Source of the DNA: Phycisphaerae bacterium
GTDB lineage: Bacteria > Planctomycetota > Phycisphaerae > FEN-1346 > JAACEH01
Direction of reading: 5' to 3'
Assembly: GCA_012729015.1 (NCBI GenBank)
Contig: JAAYDY010000101.1
Location: 124,001-188,000 of the forward strand
Length of the DNA stretch: 64,000 bases
Part shown: piece after piece, positions 8,847-16,928 of the stretch
How the letters are laid out: each line of letters opens with the position of its first letter
Numbering within the stretch: position 1 is the stretch's first letter
Program-made: the position numbers and the translations under genes
Notes under the pieces: generated by a model
The model's input: the letters and a program-made list of their open reading frames with translations, nothing else
What the model was told of the DNA's origin: nothing
Databases searched by the model: none

Positions 8847-10274
8847 TTACCGTTTTTTGGGCCGTACCCTGGCAGGGGCATCTTGCCCATCAGTGGCAGG
8901 GGCGTCCTGCCGCTGCTTTCGCCGAAACGTGGATGCGCCCGACTGTTCGCCCGGACCGTCGGCGGAATCCGCCGCCGCGACCAGCCGCCGCGCCGCCGCC
9001 AGGGCCGCCCGGCGCGAGGGCAGGGCCCCCTCGAGCTGGCGGTCGTACAACTCGCCGAGAATCCGACCCACCGCGGGCCCGGGACGCATCCCCAGGGCCA
9101 GCAGGTCGTGCCCGGTCACCAGGGGCTTCGGTTTCAGGCCCTCGGCCAGCGTCCGCCGGTACGCCCGCATGATGTAGCGATGGTCGGCCAGGGTGCATCG
9201 GCTGCCCAGGGCGTCGGCGCGCTGCACGCGGGCCAGCGTCGGGAAGTACGGGTTCTGGAAGATACGCTTGAGCGTGGCCTGCCGCATCTGCCGCACGTGG
9301 AGAAAGTCCAGGTGGTGTCGCACCACCCAGACCAGTTCGTCGGTCTGGGCCGCCGAGAGCCGCAACCGGGCCGCAATGTCGCGGGCCATCTCGGCGCCGA
9401 CCTGCGGGTGCCCGTAGAAGTGCACGCCGCCGTCCGAGTAGTCGGCCGTGGGCGGTTTGCCGATGTCGTGCAGCAGCGTGGCCAGGGCCGTCAGGACATC
9501 GGTCCGCCCGAGCGACTCCAGGCACAGCATCGTGTGCCGCCAGGCGTCGCCCTCGGGGTGCACGCGGCCCTGCTTGCAGCCCTTCATGGCCGTCACTTCC
9601 GGCAGAATCCGCTCCAGGAGCCCCAGTCGCCGGGCCATCTCCATGGCCTTGGCCCGCGAGGCGTCCGTGAGCATCAGGGCCAATTCGTCGCGGAGGCGTT
9701 CGCCACTGACGCGCCGGATGAGCGGCGCCAGGCGACGTATCGCCGACGCCGTGTCGCGGTGCAGCGGAAACCCGAGCCGCGACGAGAACCGCACCGCCCG
9801 GAGCATCCGCAGATGGTCCTCGCGGAACCGCTCCTCGGCGTTGCCCACGGCCCGGACGAGGCCGCGCCGCAAGTCCTTCAGGCCGCCCACGTAGTCCAGG
9901 GTCCGCCGTCGCAGCGGATCGTAGAACAGGGCATTGATCGTGAAGTCCCGACGCCGGGCGTCCTGGTCGGCCGACGTGAAACGCACGGCCGTCGGGTGGC
10001 GGCCGTCCGTGTACGGCTCGTCGCTGCGGAACGTGGCCACCTCGACCCGCGCCTTGCCGCTCAGCACGACGACAACGCCGAACTGGGCGCCGATGGCCAG
10101 CGTCTTGCGAAACAGCGGCCGCACCTCGTCCGGCGTGGCGCTGGTGGCCACGTCGTAATCCTTCGGCCGTCGGCCGAGCAGCCGGTCGCGGACGCACCCG
10201 CCCGCCAGCAGCGCCTCGTGGCCGTGGGCTCGCAAGCGTCGAATGATGAAGATGGCGAGTTGGCGGTTCGTCAT
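8847..10274 (-). CDS. cca: CCA tRNA nucleotidyltransferase / poly(A) polymerase family
   Basis: The enzyme adds or repairs the 3'-terminal CCA of tRNAs; some relatives add poly(A). The 475-aa protein has the class II nucleotidyltransferase core with GGCVRD (residues 25-30) and the metal-binding DYD (39-41). RRDFTINALFYD and RFREDHLRMLRAVRFSSRLG follow. A C-terminal HD domain has HTMLCLESL, LLHDIGKP and HHLDFLH. ATG 10274 is chosen because ATGA overlaps the rsmD stop, which couples their translation. The last 20 or so residues (QDAPATDGQDAPARV and a basic end) are encoded by a dispersed repeat at 8870-8916 and are unlikely to be part of the folded enzyme. Whether it adds CCA, only A, or only CC cannot be told from sequence. 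Confidence 0.92.
   Translation of the reverse strand: MTNRQLAIFIIRRLRAHGHEALLAGGCVRDRLLGRRPKDYDVATSATPDEVRPLFRKTLAIGAQFGVVVVLSGKARVEVATFRSDEPYTDGRHPTAVRFTSADQDARRRDFTINALFYDPLRRRTLDYVGGLKDLRRGLVRAVGNAEERFREDHLRMLRAVRFSSRLGFPLHRDTASAIRRLAPLIRRVSGERLRDELALMLTDASRAKAMEMARRLGLLERILPEVTAMKGCKQGRVHPEGDAWRHTMLCLESLGRTDVLTALATLLHDIGKPPTADYSDGGVHFYGHPQVGAEMARDIAARLRLSAAQTDELVWVVRHHLDFLHVRQMRQATLKRIFQNPYFPTLARVQRADALGSRCTLADHRYIMRAYRRTLAEGLKPKPLVTGHDLLALGMRPGPAVGRILGELYDRQLEGALPSRRAALAAARRLVAAADSADGPGEQSGASTFRRKQRQDAPATDGQDAPARVRPKKR
8870..8916. repeat. REP-like repeat family B, copy 1 (inside the cca 3' end)
   Basis: Two tandem short palindromes, GGCAGGGGCATCTTGCC and GGCAGGGGCGTCCTGCC, are joined by a short spacer. 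The same module recurs at 10959-10996, 24983-25032 and 52034-52089. Here it lies in frame and encodes the last residues of cca. Confidence 0.75.
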
Positions 10275-10894
10275 GGTGATGCCGGGGCATCGGACGGCGG
10301 AACCGGTCGCAGAAAGTCGAGGGTCATCGACCCGTACCGCCGCGAGTCCGTCACGCACAACCCGGTCCAGCGGTACTCCACGGCCGTTCGCGACTCGTGC
10401 CGCACGATGAGGATCGCCTCGGGCGACAGGGCGCCGAACGCGGCCAGTTGCCCGAGGCTCTCGCCGATCCGTTGCCGGTCGGCCTCGTTGTCCATCATAC
10501 GGTACGGCGGGTCCAGGAAGACCAGGTCGAACACGAGCGGCCCGGCCGGATCGCGCATGCCCGTCTCGACAATCGCCGGCCGCAGGTGCAGGGCGTCGCC
10601 TCGAACCACCCGCGACGATTCCGTGAAGCGGACGTGCTCGACGTTCTGGCGGAGCAGGGCGGCGGCCGCGGCGTCCTGCTCGACGAATGTCGCCCAACGG
10701 GCCCCGCGACTCAGGGCCTCGAGGCCCAGGCCTCCGGTCCCCGCGAACAGGTCCAGCACGGTCGCCCCAGGCACGTCGGCCTGGAGGATGTTGAAGAGGT
10801 TCTCCTTCACGCGGTCGGTGATCGGCCGCGTGACGTCTTTGCCGCGCGGCGGCTCCAGCTTCATGCCCCGTCGAAGGCCTGCAATGATTCTCAT
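10271..10894 (-). CDS. rsmD: 16S rRNA (guanine-966 N2)-methyltransferase RsmD
   Basis: RsmD methylates G966 of 16S rRNA using S-adenosylmethionine during 30S assembly. The 207-aa protein starts MRIIAGLRRGMKL and has PITDRVKENLFNIL. The SAM-binding loop is VLDLFAGTGGLGLEALSRGA, and the catalytic motif IV is DPPY in LVFLDPPYRMM. All of these are typical of the family. ATG 10894 is chosen because homologous sequence begins there. The open frame extends further upstream only through repeat DNA. The stop codon overlaps the cca start by four bases, so the two RNA-modifying genes form an operon. Confidence 0.93.
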   Translation of the reverse strand: MRIIAGLRRGMKLEPPRGKDVTRPITDRVKENLFNILQADVPGATVLDLFAGTGGLGLEALSRGARWATFVEQDAAAAALLRQNVEHVRFTESSRVVRGDALHLRPAIVETGMRDPAGPLVFDLVFLDPPYRMMDNEADRQRIGESLGQLAAFGALSPEAILIVRHESRTAVEYRWTGLCVTDSRRYGSMTLDFLRPVPPSDAPASP

Positions 10895-10958
10895 GGCGGC
10901 GCGATTCTCCGATTCCCGTCGGCTCTCCAGTACTACAACGCTACGAGGCCTTCTCACG

Positions 10959-10996
10959 GTGGCACGGGCATCTTGTCCGTCAGTCGCAGGGCGGGG
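10959..10996. repeat. REP-like repeat family B, copy 2
   Basis: GGCACGGGCATCTTGTCCGT followed by GTCGCAGGGCGG is a degenerate copy of the two-palindrome module seen best at 52034-52089. It abuts the family-A copy that follows. Confidence 0.6.
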
Positions 10997-11103
10997 TGCC
11001 ACACTTTGGAGGCCCCGACGAAGTCGGGGACCAAAGTGTGTGCCTTGTCCCGCCCGGCACACTTTGGCGCCGGCTGCGCCGTCGCTCCAAAGTGTGGCAC
11101 CCC
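10993..11103 (-). repeat. BIME-like palindromic repeat family A, copy 1 (inverted)
   Basis: The element is bounded by GGGGTGCCACACTTTGG and its complement. It contains two hairpin modules, each flanked by CACACTTTGG and CCAAAGTGTG. One module has a CCCCGAC/GTCGGGG core, the other a GCGACGGCG/CGCCGGC core, and a spacer of about 16 bases lies between them. Relative to the copies at 13325 and 27093 the module order is reversed, so this copy is inverted. Confidence 0.88.
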
Positions 11104-11278
11104 AGAATCGGCGTTGATACTGATACCCTGTACCAGCCGCCGAGAATATCGCAGCCGGCCGGGCGGTTCAACCAAATTGCAGGGCAGAGGCTTCCGCAGG
11201 GGGCATTGCGGCAAACAGAAGGCCCCGCGCCGGTCATCCGGCAGCGGGGCCCGTCATCCTATGTGGCATGCGATGGAC

Positions 11279-11740
11279 TCAGACCTGAGTCGGGATGCCG
11301 AACAGGGCGGCCCACCGCGGGTCCTTGCGGGCGGTCTCCAGGTCGGGGTCCAGGGCCATGTGCTCGTACTCCCGGTACCCGAGGCGGATGGCCTGGTTCA
11401 GCCGCTTGAAGCACTCGTCCAGCCGATTTGTCAGCGACAGGCTGCACGCCAGGTTGTAGTGAGCGGTGGCATCGCGCGGCAAGGCGGCCACGATCTGCCG
11501 GTCCAGCTTCAGTCCTTGGCGGAACTGCCGGTTCCGCGTGTAGAGCTCGGCCAGGAGCTTCATCGTGTCCAGGTGTGTCGGGTCGTGGGCGAGGATGTCT
11601 TCCAGGAACGCGATCTCGAATTCGAGTTGCGACTTGTCGAACCGCCGCAGCACGCGGGACGGCGCGTCGGCTGCGTTATCAATAGTGAAATCCCAATGTT
11701 TCCAGAGCGGGCGAACAGTTTCAGCAGGTTTGTGGTTCAT
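11279..11740 (-). CDS. TPR-like protein of unknown function
   Basis: This 153-aa soluble protein contains helical pairs that resemble tetratricopeptide repeats, such as EIAFLEDILAHDPTHLDTMK, LLAELYTRNRQFRQGLKLDR and DATAHYNLACSLSLTNRLDE. It ends with DPDLETARKDPRWAALFG, a tail often seen in TPR proteins. TPR units mediate protein contacts, and no enzyme motif is seen. ATG 11740 follows GAGGGG at good spacing; a TTG five codons upstream is less likely. Its own promoter lies at 11783-11811. Proteins of this type are common next to housekeeping genes in Planctomycetes, but the partner is unknown. Confidence 0.82.
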   Translation of the reverse strand: MNHKPAETVRPLWKHWDFTIDNAADAPSRVLRRFDKSQLEFEIAFLEDILAHDPTHLDTMKLLAELYTRNRQFRQGLKLDRQIVAALPRDATAHYNLACSLSLTNRLDECFKRLNQAIRLGYREYEHMALDPDLETARKDPRWAALFGIPTQV

Positions 11741-11782
11741 CGGTTGACCCCTCAACAGAAGAACGTCCCCACCTTCACCCCC

Positions 11783-11811
11783 AGTATAGCATGGCCTCCG
11801 GCCACAAGCAA
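11783..11811 (-). promoter_or_regulatory. Sigma-70-type promoter for the TPR-like gene
   Basis: On the minus strand, TTGCTT (11806-11811), a 17-base spacer and TATACT (11783-11788) place the start near 11776, about 36 bases before ATG 11740. It lies in the gap after uvrC. Confidence 0.6.
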
Positions 11812-11934
11812 ATCCGCCTCGTTTTCAGCATCATTTTCATCAGATTCTGCACAGTGTCCGTCGCATTATCGGACGTGACACCTGGGCGGATATTCACGGC
11901 AGGACCGATTTTCGGGATTTCTACCGGGATGGCG

Positions 11935-13275
11935 TCAGTCGGCGCGGCGTTTGCCCCGCCCGCGTGGCTGGCTGTCGGCCCGGTCGCCCAGGACGCTGCG
12001 GCGGCGAAGGATGTGGTGGTAGTGCTGGGCGAACCGGTGGGCTTCGTCCCGCACATACTGAAGAATCTGAAGGCCGGCGTGCGTTCGCGGCAGCCGCACG
12101 GGGTCGCTTTGCCCGGGCAGGTAGACTTCCTCGGCCCGCTTGGCCAGGCTGATGACCGTCACGCCGTCGATGCCCAGGCTCCCGAGGCTCGCCAGGGCGG
12201 CATGGAGTTGCCCCGGCCCGCCGTCGATCAGCAGCACGTCCGGCGGCGGCAGGCCCTCGTCCTGGAGCCGCCGGAACCGCCGCGACACCACTTCGGCCAC
12301 CGAGGCGAAGTCGTTCTGTCCCTCGACCGTCCGGATGCGGAACCGGCGGTAGCCCGACTTCAGCGGCCGCCCGTCGATGAACGTCACCAGCGAGCCGACC
12401 ACCTCGCGGCCGCTCAGGTTCGCGATGTCCACGCCCTCAATCGTGCGGACCCGCTCGCGGCCCACCACCCGGGCCAGCGCAGTTAGTCCCTGCTCGGTGT
12501 CCCGCTGAAACACCTCCGGCTGCACGTGCACGTCCACCAGTCCGCGGTCGGCCAGGCTTTCGATGGCCTGCAACTGGTCGCGGATGTGGGCCGCCTCCTC
12601 GTACCGTTGCGCGTCCGACAGCGCCTTCATCTCCCGCCGCATCGCGACCAGCAGCGGTTGCCGCTTGCCCTCCAGGAATCGCTGAAACCGTTGGATCGTG
12701 CGGCGGTACTCGTCGCGCGAGATCCGGCCCGCGCACGGGCCCCAGCACCGCTTGATCGGGCAGAGCAGGCACGGTCGGTTGTAGCGCAGCTTCGCGTCGT
12801 CGGCCCGGATCTCCAACTCGCACGTGCGGAACCGGAACACCTGCTGGAGAATCGGCAGCGCGGCGCGCAGGCCCTTGACGTCGGTGAACGGGCCGTAGAG
12901 TTTCGACCGCGGCCGCGGAGTGCGCGTCAGGTACACCCCCGGAAAGTCCACGCGCGTCGTGATCTCCAGGTACGGAAACGTCTTGTCGTCGGTCAGGCGG
13001 ACGTTGAACGGCGGCTGAATGTCCTTGATGAGCCGCGCCTCGGTCAGCACCGCGTCCACCTCGTCAGCCGTCTCCAGGTAGTCGATGTCGGCCACCTGGG
13101 CCACCATGCGCCGCTTGTCGGGCGTCAGGTCGGCCGAGTCGGCGAAGTAGCTGCTCACGCGGCTGCGCAGGTCCTTGGCCTTGCCGACGTAGAGCACCGT
13201 GCCGCGGGCGTCCTTCATCAGGTAGCACCCCGGCTTGTGCGGCAACTGCTGAACCTTCTCCTTTACGTCGGCCAT
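11935..13275 (-). CDS. uvrC: Short UvrC: excinuclease ABC subunit C lacking the C-terminal HhH
   Basis: UvrC makes the two incisions beside UvrAB-bound DNA damage. The GIY-YIG domain is at the N-terminus (GCYLMKDARGTVLYVGKAKD, RVSSYF). It is followed by the Cys-rich segment RPCLLCPIKRCWGPCAGRIS, a UVR/UvrB-binding motif near AMRREMKALSDAQRYEEAAH, and the RNase H-like nuclease domain (EGVDIANLSG, DVLLIDGGPGQL, RDEAHRFA). The protein is about 446 aa, against about 600 in E. coli. It stops soon after RDEAHRFAQHYH, without the tandem helix-hairpin-helix. A basic tail ends it. ATG 13275 has AGGA 12 bases upstream; ATG 13287 is an alternative. uvrA is at 56233-59172; uvrB is not in the window. Confidence 0.92.
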   Translation of the reverse strand: MADVKEKVQQLPHKPGCYLMKDARGTVLYVGKAKDLRSRVSSYFADSADLTPDKRRMVAQVADIDYLETADEVDAVLTEARLIKDIQPPFNVRLTDDKTFPYLEITTRVDFPGVYLTRTPRPRSKLYGPFTDVKGLRAALPILQQVFRFRTCELEIRADDAKLRYNRPCLLCPIKRCWGPCAGRISRDEYRRTIQRFQRFLEGKRQPLLVAMRREMKALSDAQRYEEAAHIRDQLQAIESLADRGLVDVHVQPEVFQRDTEQGLTALARVVGRERVRTIEGVDIANLSGREVVGSLVTFIDGRPLKSGYRRFRIRTVEGQNDFASVAEVVSRRFRRLQDEGLPPPDVLLIDGGPGQLHAALASLGSLGIDGVTVISLAKRAEEVYLPGQSDPVRLPRTHAGLQILQYVRDEAHRFAQHYHHILRRRSVLGDRADSQPRGRGKRRAD

Positions 13276-13598
13276 GCGTTCACACATTCCTGATGGTTCG
13301 CAGCACAACTGCGCCTCGACGGTGGGGGGTGCCACACTTTGGAGCGACGGCGAAGCCGGCGCCAAAGTGTGCTTTTTGCCCCAGACCACACACCTCGCCC
13401 CTCCGGTCAAGGCGTGCCCCGCGGTCAATCCCCGCGCCGCGCCCGTTCGCCCGCGCCGCCCCCGAGAACCCACTCACTCGCCTCGCCACACGTCCCCCGC
13501 GCTCAGCACACCTTGGTCCCCGACTTCGTCTGGGCCTCCAAGGTGTGGCACCCCGCACAGCCGAGGGCGGCTGTGCCACACTTCTTCAACGGGAACCT
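13276..13598. other. Gene-free stretch dominated by a family-A repeat
   Basis: This gap lies upstream of uvrC and downstream of the GH20 gene. Most of it is the split family-A element at 13325-13554. A short GC-rich palindrome (GCCGAGGGCGGCTGTGCC) follows at about 13560. No gene is seen. Confidence 0.6.
13325..13554 (+). repeat. BIME-like repeat family A, copy 2 (long spacer)
   Basis: The first module (13325-13372) has CACACTTTGG/CCAAAGTGTG arms. The second (13506-13554) has CACACCTTGG/CCAAGGTGTG arms, in which both sides carry matching changes. About 130 bases separate the modules, against 10-20 in the other copies. The spacer holds no recognisable gene. Confidence 0.82.
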
Positions 13599-15515
13599 CT
13601 ACGCCCGTGCCGCCCGGCGCCAGCGGCGCATCGCCTCGCGGAAGCGGCCCACCGACCAGTCGAGTTCGCTCCGGCGATTGCGGGCGAGCCACAGTTCCTT
13701 GTAGGTCGGCACGAGACTCTCGGTGATGTCGGCCGCCTTGCGGAAAAGCTTCCTCGCGGCTGCGGCGTTGCCCGTCAGGCGGTTCAGGTGGCCGCACACG
13801 GCGTCGCCCTTGGCCAGCGTCAGCGCCGACAGCACCGCGTACTCCACCGGCGTCAGCAGCCGCTGGAAGGCCGCCGGAGTCCCGTCGTTCCGCGACAGAC
13901 TGTCCGACAGCCGCGTTGCCAGCCCGATCGCCTCGGTCAGCCGCGCGTGGAACCGCTCCTGGCCGGCCAGGAGCTTCTCGGGCGTGGTCTTCATGGCAGC
14001 GAAGTCCAGCCGGTTCTCGTCACCCAGACCCGTCCGCACCAGCGCGTAGTCGGCGTCCCGGAGGTCGGCCGCGGCCACCACACGCTCGGCCGTGCCGGCG
14101 GCGTCGCCCAGGACGTGCAGCGACCAGCGGCGGCCGATGGTCGCCCGGTCGGCCTTGCTGTGGGCCCAGGCGTGCTCGGCGCCGCTGGCGAACCCGGGCA
14201 GGGCGGTGCCCAGCAGGTTGAAGTGTCCGCCGTCGCCCCACTCCGTATTCAGCAGGCCCAGGGCCTTGAACTGCCGCCCGGCCGCCGCGAAGTTCGCGAT
14301 GTTGTCGCGCATCCTCGCCAGGCGCGGCATGAACGCCCCCCAGTTGTTCACCCCAGGGCAGACCACCAACTCGTGGCCAGCCTTGCGGATGTGGCGGCTG
14401 TGGTCGATCATCCATTCCTTCGACTCGGCGTTGTACCACCAGTTCAGGAAGATCACGTCCTTCGGAATCGGACCGATCGCGTCCGCGTGGTGCTTCAGAA
14501 TGTCGGCCCAGATCATCAGCCGCTTGCCGTGCCGCTTTGTCAGCCGGTTGATCTTGCAGATGAACTCGGCGAACACGCGGCCCTTGCCGACGCGCCGAGC
14601 CCGCGGCTCGCTCTTGCCCTGGCCCAGGTCCCACACCTCGTCGCAGCAGGCGTTGAAGTACGGCGAATCGAATTGCGGCAGGAACTCGTCGTACAGCTCC
14701 GCAATCAGCTTCTCGCTCCGCGGGTTCGTCGGATCCAGGCTCGTGCCGTGTCGCGAGAACTTCCGCGAACCGGCCACCGTGCCGCTCGACGGCGTGTTCG
14801 CCAGGTCGCGGTACGGCGGCTTCGTCAGCAGCCGCTCCAGGTGCCCGAAGCTCGCCTGGCTCGGGATCAGGTCGATGCCGTGGTCCTTGCAGTGCTCCTG
14901 GAGTTCCAGAACGTCCTCGGCCGTCAGCGGATCGGTGTCCTCCCAGACCTGCGGGTGACGCTCGTAGCGGTACGGATACTCGACGTAGAGCGACAGGGCG
15001 TTGACCTTCATGGACGCCAGCAGCTCGACCAGGTACTTCAACGTGTCGAGCGTGGGCACGCGGCCGCGCGAGATGTCGTGATACACGCCGCGCAGGGCCA
15101 TCTCGGGCCAGTCGCGGATCGCCACGGCCGGGAGCTTCCGCCCGCACTGGCGCAGCAGTTGCCGCAACGTCTGGGCGCCGTAGAACAGGCCGCGCGGGCC
15201 GTTGGCCGATACGCAGACGCCCGCGGCGCCGACGGCCAGCGCGTAGGCCTCCTCGCCGCCCGACACGCGGGCGCGGCGCAGCGTGATCCCCGAGGCCGCA
15301 GGCGCGTCGTCGTTGCCCGAACGCCGCGCCAGGCGAGCCGCCACGCCCAACGACGCCAGGTCGGCGACGAGTTGCCGCGCCGCGGTCAGTTCCATGCGCC
15401 CGCTGCCCGGCGGAAGGCTCACGAGCAGATCATCGGGCAGCTTCCACGCGCCCGAACGAGGTCGAATCTCCTGTGGAACGGGAAGCAAGTCCAATCGCGG
15501 CGACTTGGCGGCCAT
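13599..15515 (-). CDS. Glycoside hydrolase family 20 protein (beta-hexosaminidase type)
   Basis: The 638-aa protein has the GH20 layout. An N-terminal alpha/beta (zincin-like) domain (about residues 1-130) includes YALAVGAAGVCVSANGPRGL and FYGAQTLRQLL. A TIM-barrel domain opens with ALRGVYHDISRGRVPTLDTL. The catalytic Asp-Glu pair is in NACCDEVWDLG at about residue 291, where typical enzymes have GGDE. A helical C-terminal region follows. GH20 enzymes remove terminal N-acetylglucosamine or galactosamine. No signal peptide is visible from ATG 15515, which has AGGA eight bases upstream, so action on imported or recycled sugars in the cytoplasm is more likely. The changed GGDE motif leaves substrate and activity open. 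Confidence 0.85.
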   Translation of the reverse strand: MAAKSPRLDLLPVPQEIRPRSGAWKLPDDLLVSLPPGSGRMELTAARQLVADLASLGVAARLARRSGNDDAPAASGITLRRARVSGGEEAYALAVGAAGVCVSANGPRGLFYGAQTLRQLLRQCGRKLPAVAIRDWPEMALRGVYHDISRGRVPTLDTLKYLVELLASMKVNALSLYVEYPYRYERHPQVWEDTDPLTAEDVLELQEHCKDHGIDLIPSQASFGHLERLLTKPPYRDLANTPSSGTVAGSRKFSRHGTSLDPTNPRSEKLIAELYDEFLPQFDSPYFNACCDEVWDLGQGKSEPRARRVGKGRVFAEFICKINRLTKRHGKRLMIWADILKHHADAIGPIPKDVIFLNWWYNAESKEWMIDHSRHIRKAGHELVVCPGVNNWGAFMPRLARMRDNIANFAAAGRQFKALGLLNTEWGDGGHFNLLGTALPGFASGAEHAWAHSKADRATIGRRWSLHVLGDAAGTAERVVAAADLRDADYALVRTGLGDENRLDFAAMKTTPEKLLAGQERFHARLTEAIGLATRLSDSLSRNDGTPAAFQRLLTPVEYAVLSALTLAKGDAVCGHLNRLTGNAAAARKLFRKAADITESLVPTYKELWLARNRRSELDWSVGRFREAMRRWRRAARA

Positions 15516-15595
15516 GGGTCGGTCCTTTCGTCTTGTGGCGGATTGCGGGAATGAAGTTGTACAGACGCATCGGGGCACCGTGCTGACGGGATACG

Positions 15596-15946
15596 TCAAC
15601 CTTTATGGTGGTGGCGATTCGATTCCAGGCCGGCCAGCGCCGTGGTCACGTCGTCGGCAAACGCGAACAGAGCCTCCAGCCCGGTGACCAGGAACGTGCT
15701 CCATATCTTCGTGTTAACGCTGCACAGCACCAGGTGCTGCGTGTGGTTGAGCAGCCGCTTGCGCAGGCGCAGGAGCAGCGACAGATTGGAGCTGCCGACG
15801 TACTGCACGTCCTTCATGTCGATGACGACGGCCAGGCGGCCGTCGGCTTCCACCAGGTCCATTACTTCGTTGAGGTCCTCGGTGAACCCGGGATCCTGCG
15901 GCGGCGTGGCTACCAGGATGGTGTCGCTCCAGCGTTGAACGGCCAT
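15596..15946 (-). CDS. STAS-domain anti-sigma-factor antagonist
   Basis: The 116-aa protein is a single STAS domain with VIDMKDVQYVGSSNLSLLL in the place of the phosphorylation loop of SpoIIAA/RsbV proteins. Members bind anti-sigma factors or act in related partner-switching pathways, controlled by Ser/Thr phosphorylation. Serines at the loop are candidates. ATG 15946 is preceded by a strong GGGAGGAG. No anti-sigma kinase or phosphatase is nearby, so the partner is elsewhere. The gene lies between the GH20 and RNase HII-like genes on the same strand. Confidence 0.87.
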   Translation of the reverse strand: MAVQRWSDTILVATPPQDPGFTEDLNEVMDLVEADGRLAVVIDMKDVQYVGSSNLSLLLRLRKRLLNHTQHLVLCSVNTKIWSTFLVTGLEALFAFADDVTTALAGLESNRHHHKG

Positions 15947-15977
15947 GGCTCCTCCCGATTCACAGTGTTCCGGCGAC

Positions 15978-16928
15978 TCAACGACAACGGATATAGCACT
16001 CCCGCGGCAGATCAAGCGATGCCAGGTGCGGCTGCATCTGGGCCTGCCACCGCTGGTAGTCCTCGTAGTATCCGGCGGTGGGCGCCACGTCGGCAGCCAG
16101 GCGCGACCAGTACCGGTTGAACTGTGCCATCAGCACCTCGCGCACGTACTTGGCGTACATGCTGGCCAGCGCCACCGGAAGCGACGTCCTGTCGGCCTTC
16201 TCGCGAAACTCCAGCTCCATGACGGCCTCGCCGCCGATCCGGTAGCGGCTCGTCTGCGGCGCTTCGTGCAACGTCTCCACCGGCCGCAGCGGAAACGTCT
16301 CGCGCAGCACATCGGCATAGTACGTTCTGCCGCCGTGCTTGTCCATCGTGACCGACAGCGGCTGCCCGGGGAATCGCTCCACCAGCGACTCCACGAGTTC
16401 CATGGCCAACTGCCACAGGGCCGCCGCCTTGTTGTTCGTAGCCGCCACCAGGGCGTTGAACCGCCATGGCTGCGCGAGGTTGACGCGCACCGCGTGCAGC
16501 CGGACGCCCGTCGCGTCGAGTGTGCGGCGGAAGCGATCCCGCGACCGGCCGACCGCCGCGGGGTCCGACGCCAGGGGCAATGCCGCAAACGCGTCCCGAT
16601 GCCACGGCTCCCCGCAGCTCAGGTGGGCCGCCTCGATGCCGAGGCCCAAGGCGAACGACTCGAACGCCGAGGGCAGGGGAGCTTCGCTCGTGGCCAGCAC
16701 GTGCTGCTCCAGTCTTGCAAGGCGGTGGCCGCCCTGGTACAGGAGCTTGGAATCGACGATGCAGACGCGGCCGTCGCGCCCGGGGCGGGCCGACACGCCC
16801 TCGGCCAGGACCGTCCAGAGGTCCGCGCCGGCACATGCCGCCGGAACCTCCAGCACCGTCGCCGCCACCGCCAGCGGTCCGAGCACCGGTCCGTAACCCG
16901 CCTCGTCGATCCCTAGGACTATGGGCAT
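15978..16928 (-). CDS. RNase HII-like nuclease (divergent, 316 aa)
   Basis: The start IVLGIDEAGYGPVLGPLAVAA is the RNase HII/HIII signature (usual motif DEAGRGPLAGP). All four carboxylates can be matched: Asp8, Glu9, Asp196 in VTMDKHGG and Asp246 in EKADRTSLPVALASMYAKY. VDSKLL corresponds to the DSK motif. Such enzymes cut RNA in RNA-DNA hybrids and remove misincorporated ribonucleotides. At 316 aa it is over 100 residues longer than usual RNase HII, with extra sequence between DSK and Asp196. It belongs to a little-studied side branch and its substrate is not certain. It overlaps no neighbour and is cytoplasmic. Confidence 0.8.
   Translation of the reverse strand: MPIVLGIDEAGYGPVLGPLAVAATVLEVPAACAGADLWTVLAEGVSARPGRDGRVCIVDSKLLYQGGHRLARLEQHVLATSEAPLPSAFESFALGLGIEAAHLSCGEPWHRDAFAALPLASDPAAVGRSRDRFRRTLDATGVRLHAVRVNLAQPWRFNALVAATNNKAAALWQLAMELVESLVERFPGQPLSVTMDKHGGRTYYADVLRETFPLRPVETLHEAPQTSRYRIGGEAVMELEFREKADRTSLPVALASMYAKYVREVLMAQFNRYWSRLAADVAPTAGYYEDYQRWQAQMQPHLASLDLPRECYIRCR

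Larger units (their letters stand above)
10895..11278. other. Gene-free stretch with two adjoining repeat elements
   Basis: This gap separates the TPR-like gene's 3' end from rsmD. It holds one family-B repeat (10959-10996) directly abutting one full family-A repeat (10993-11103). No convincing gene or promoter is seen in the rest. Confidence 0.6.

Noticed and set aside
4726-11117. Very long open frames opposite to dapF, fliN, MFS-HEAT and cca (for example 4726-8577 minus and 6201-11117 plus)
   Set aside because: They are high-GC shadows of genes in other frames. The translations are low in structure and rich in Arg, Gly, Pro and His, and they conflict with well-supported genes.
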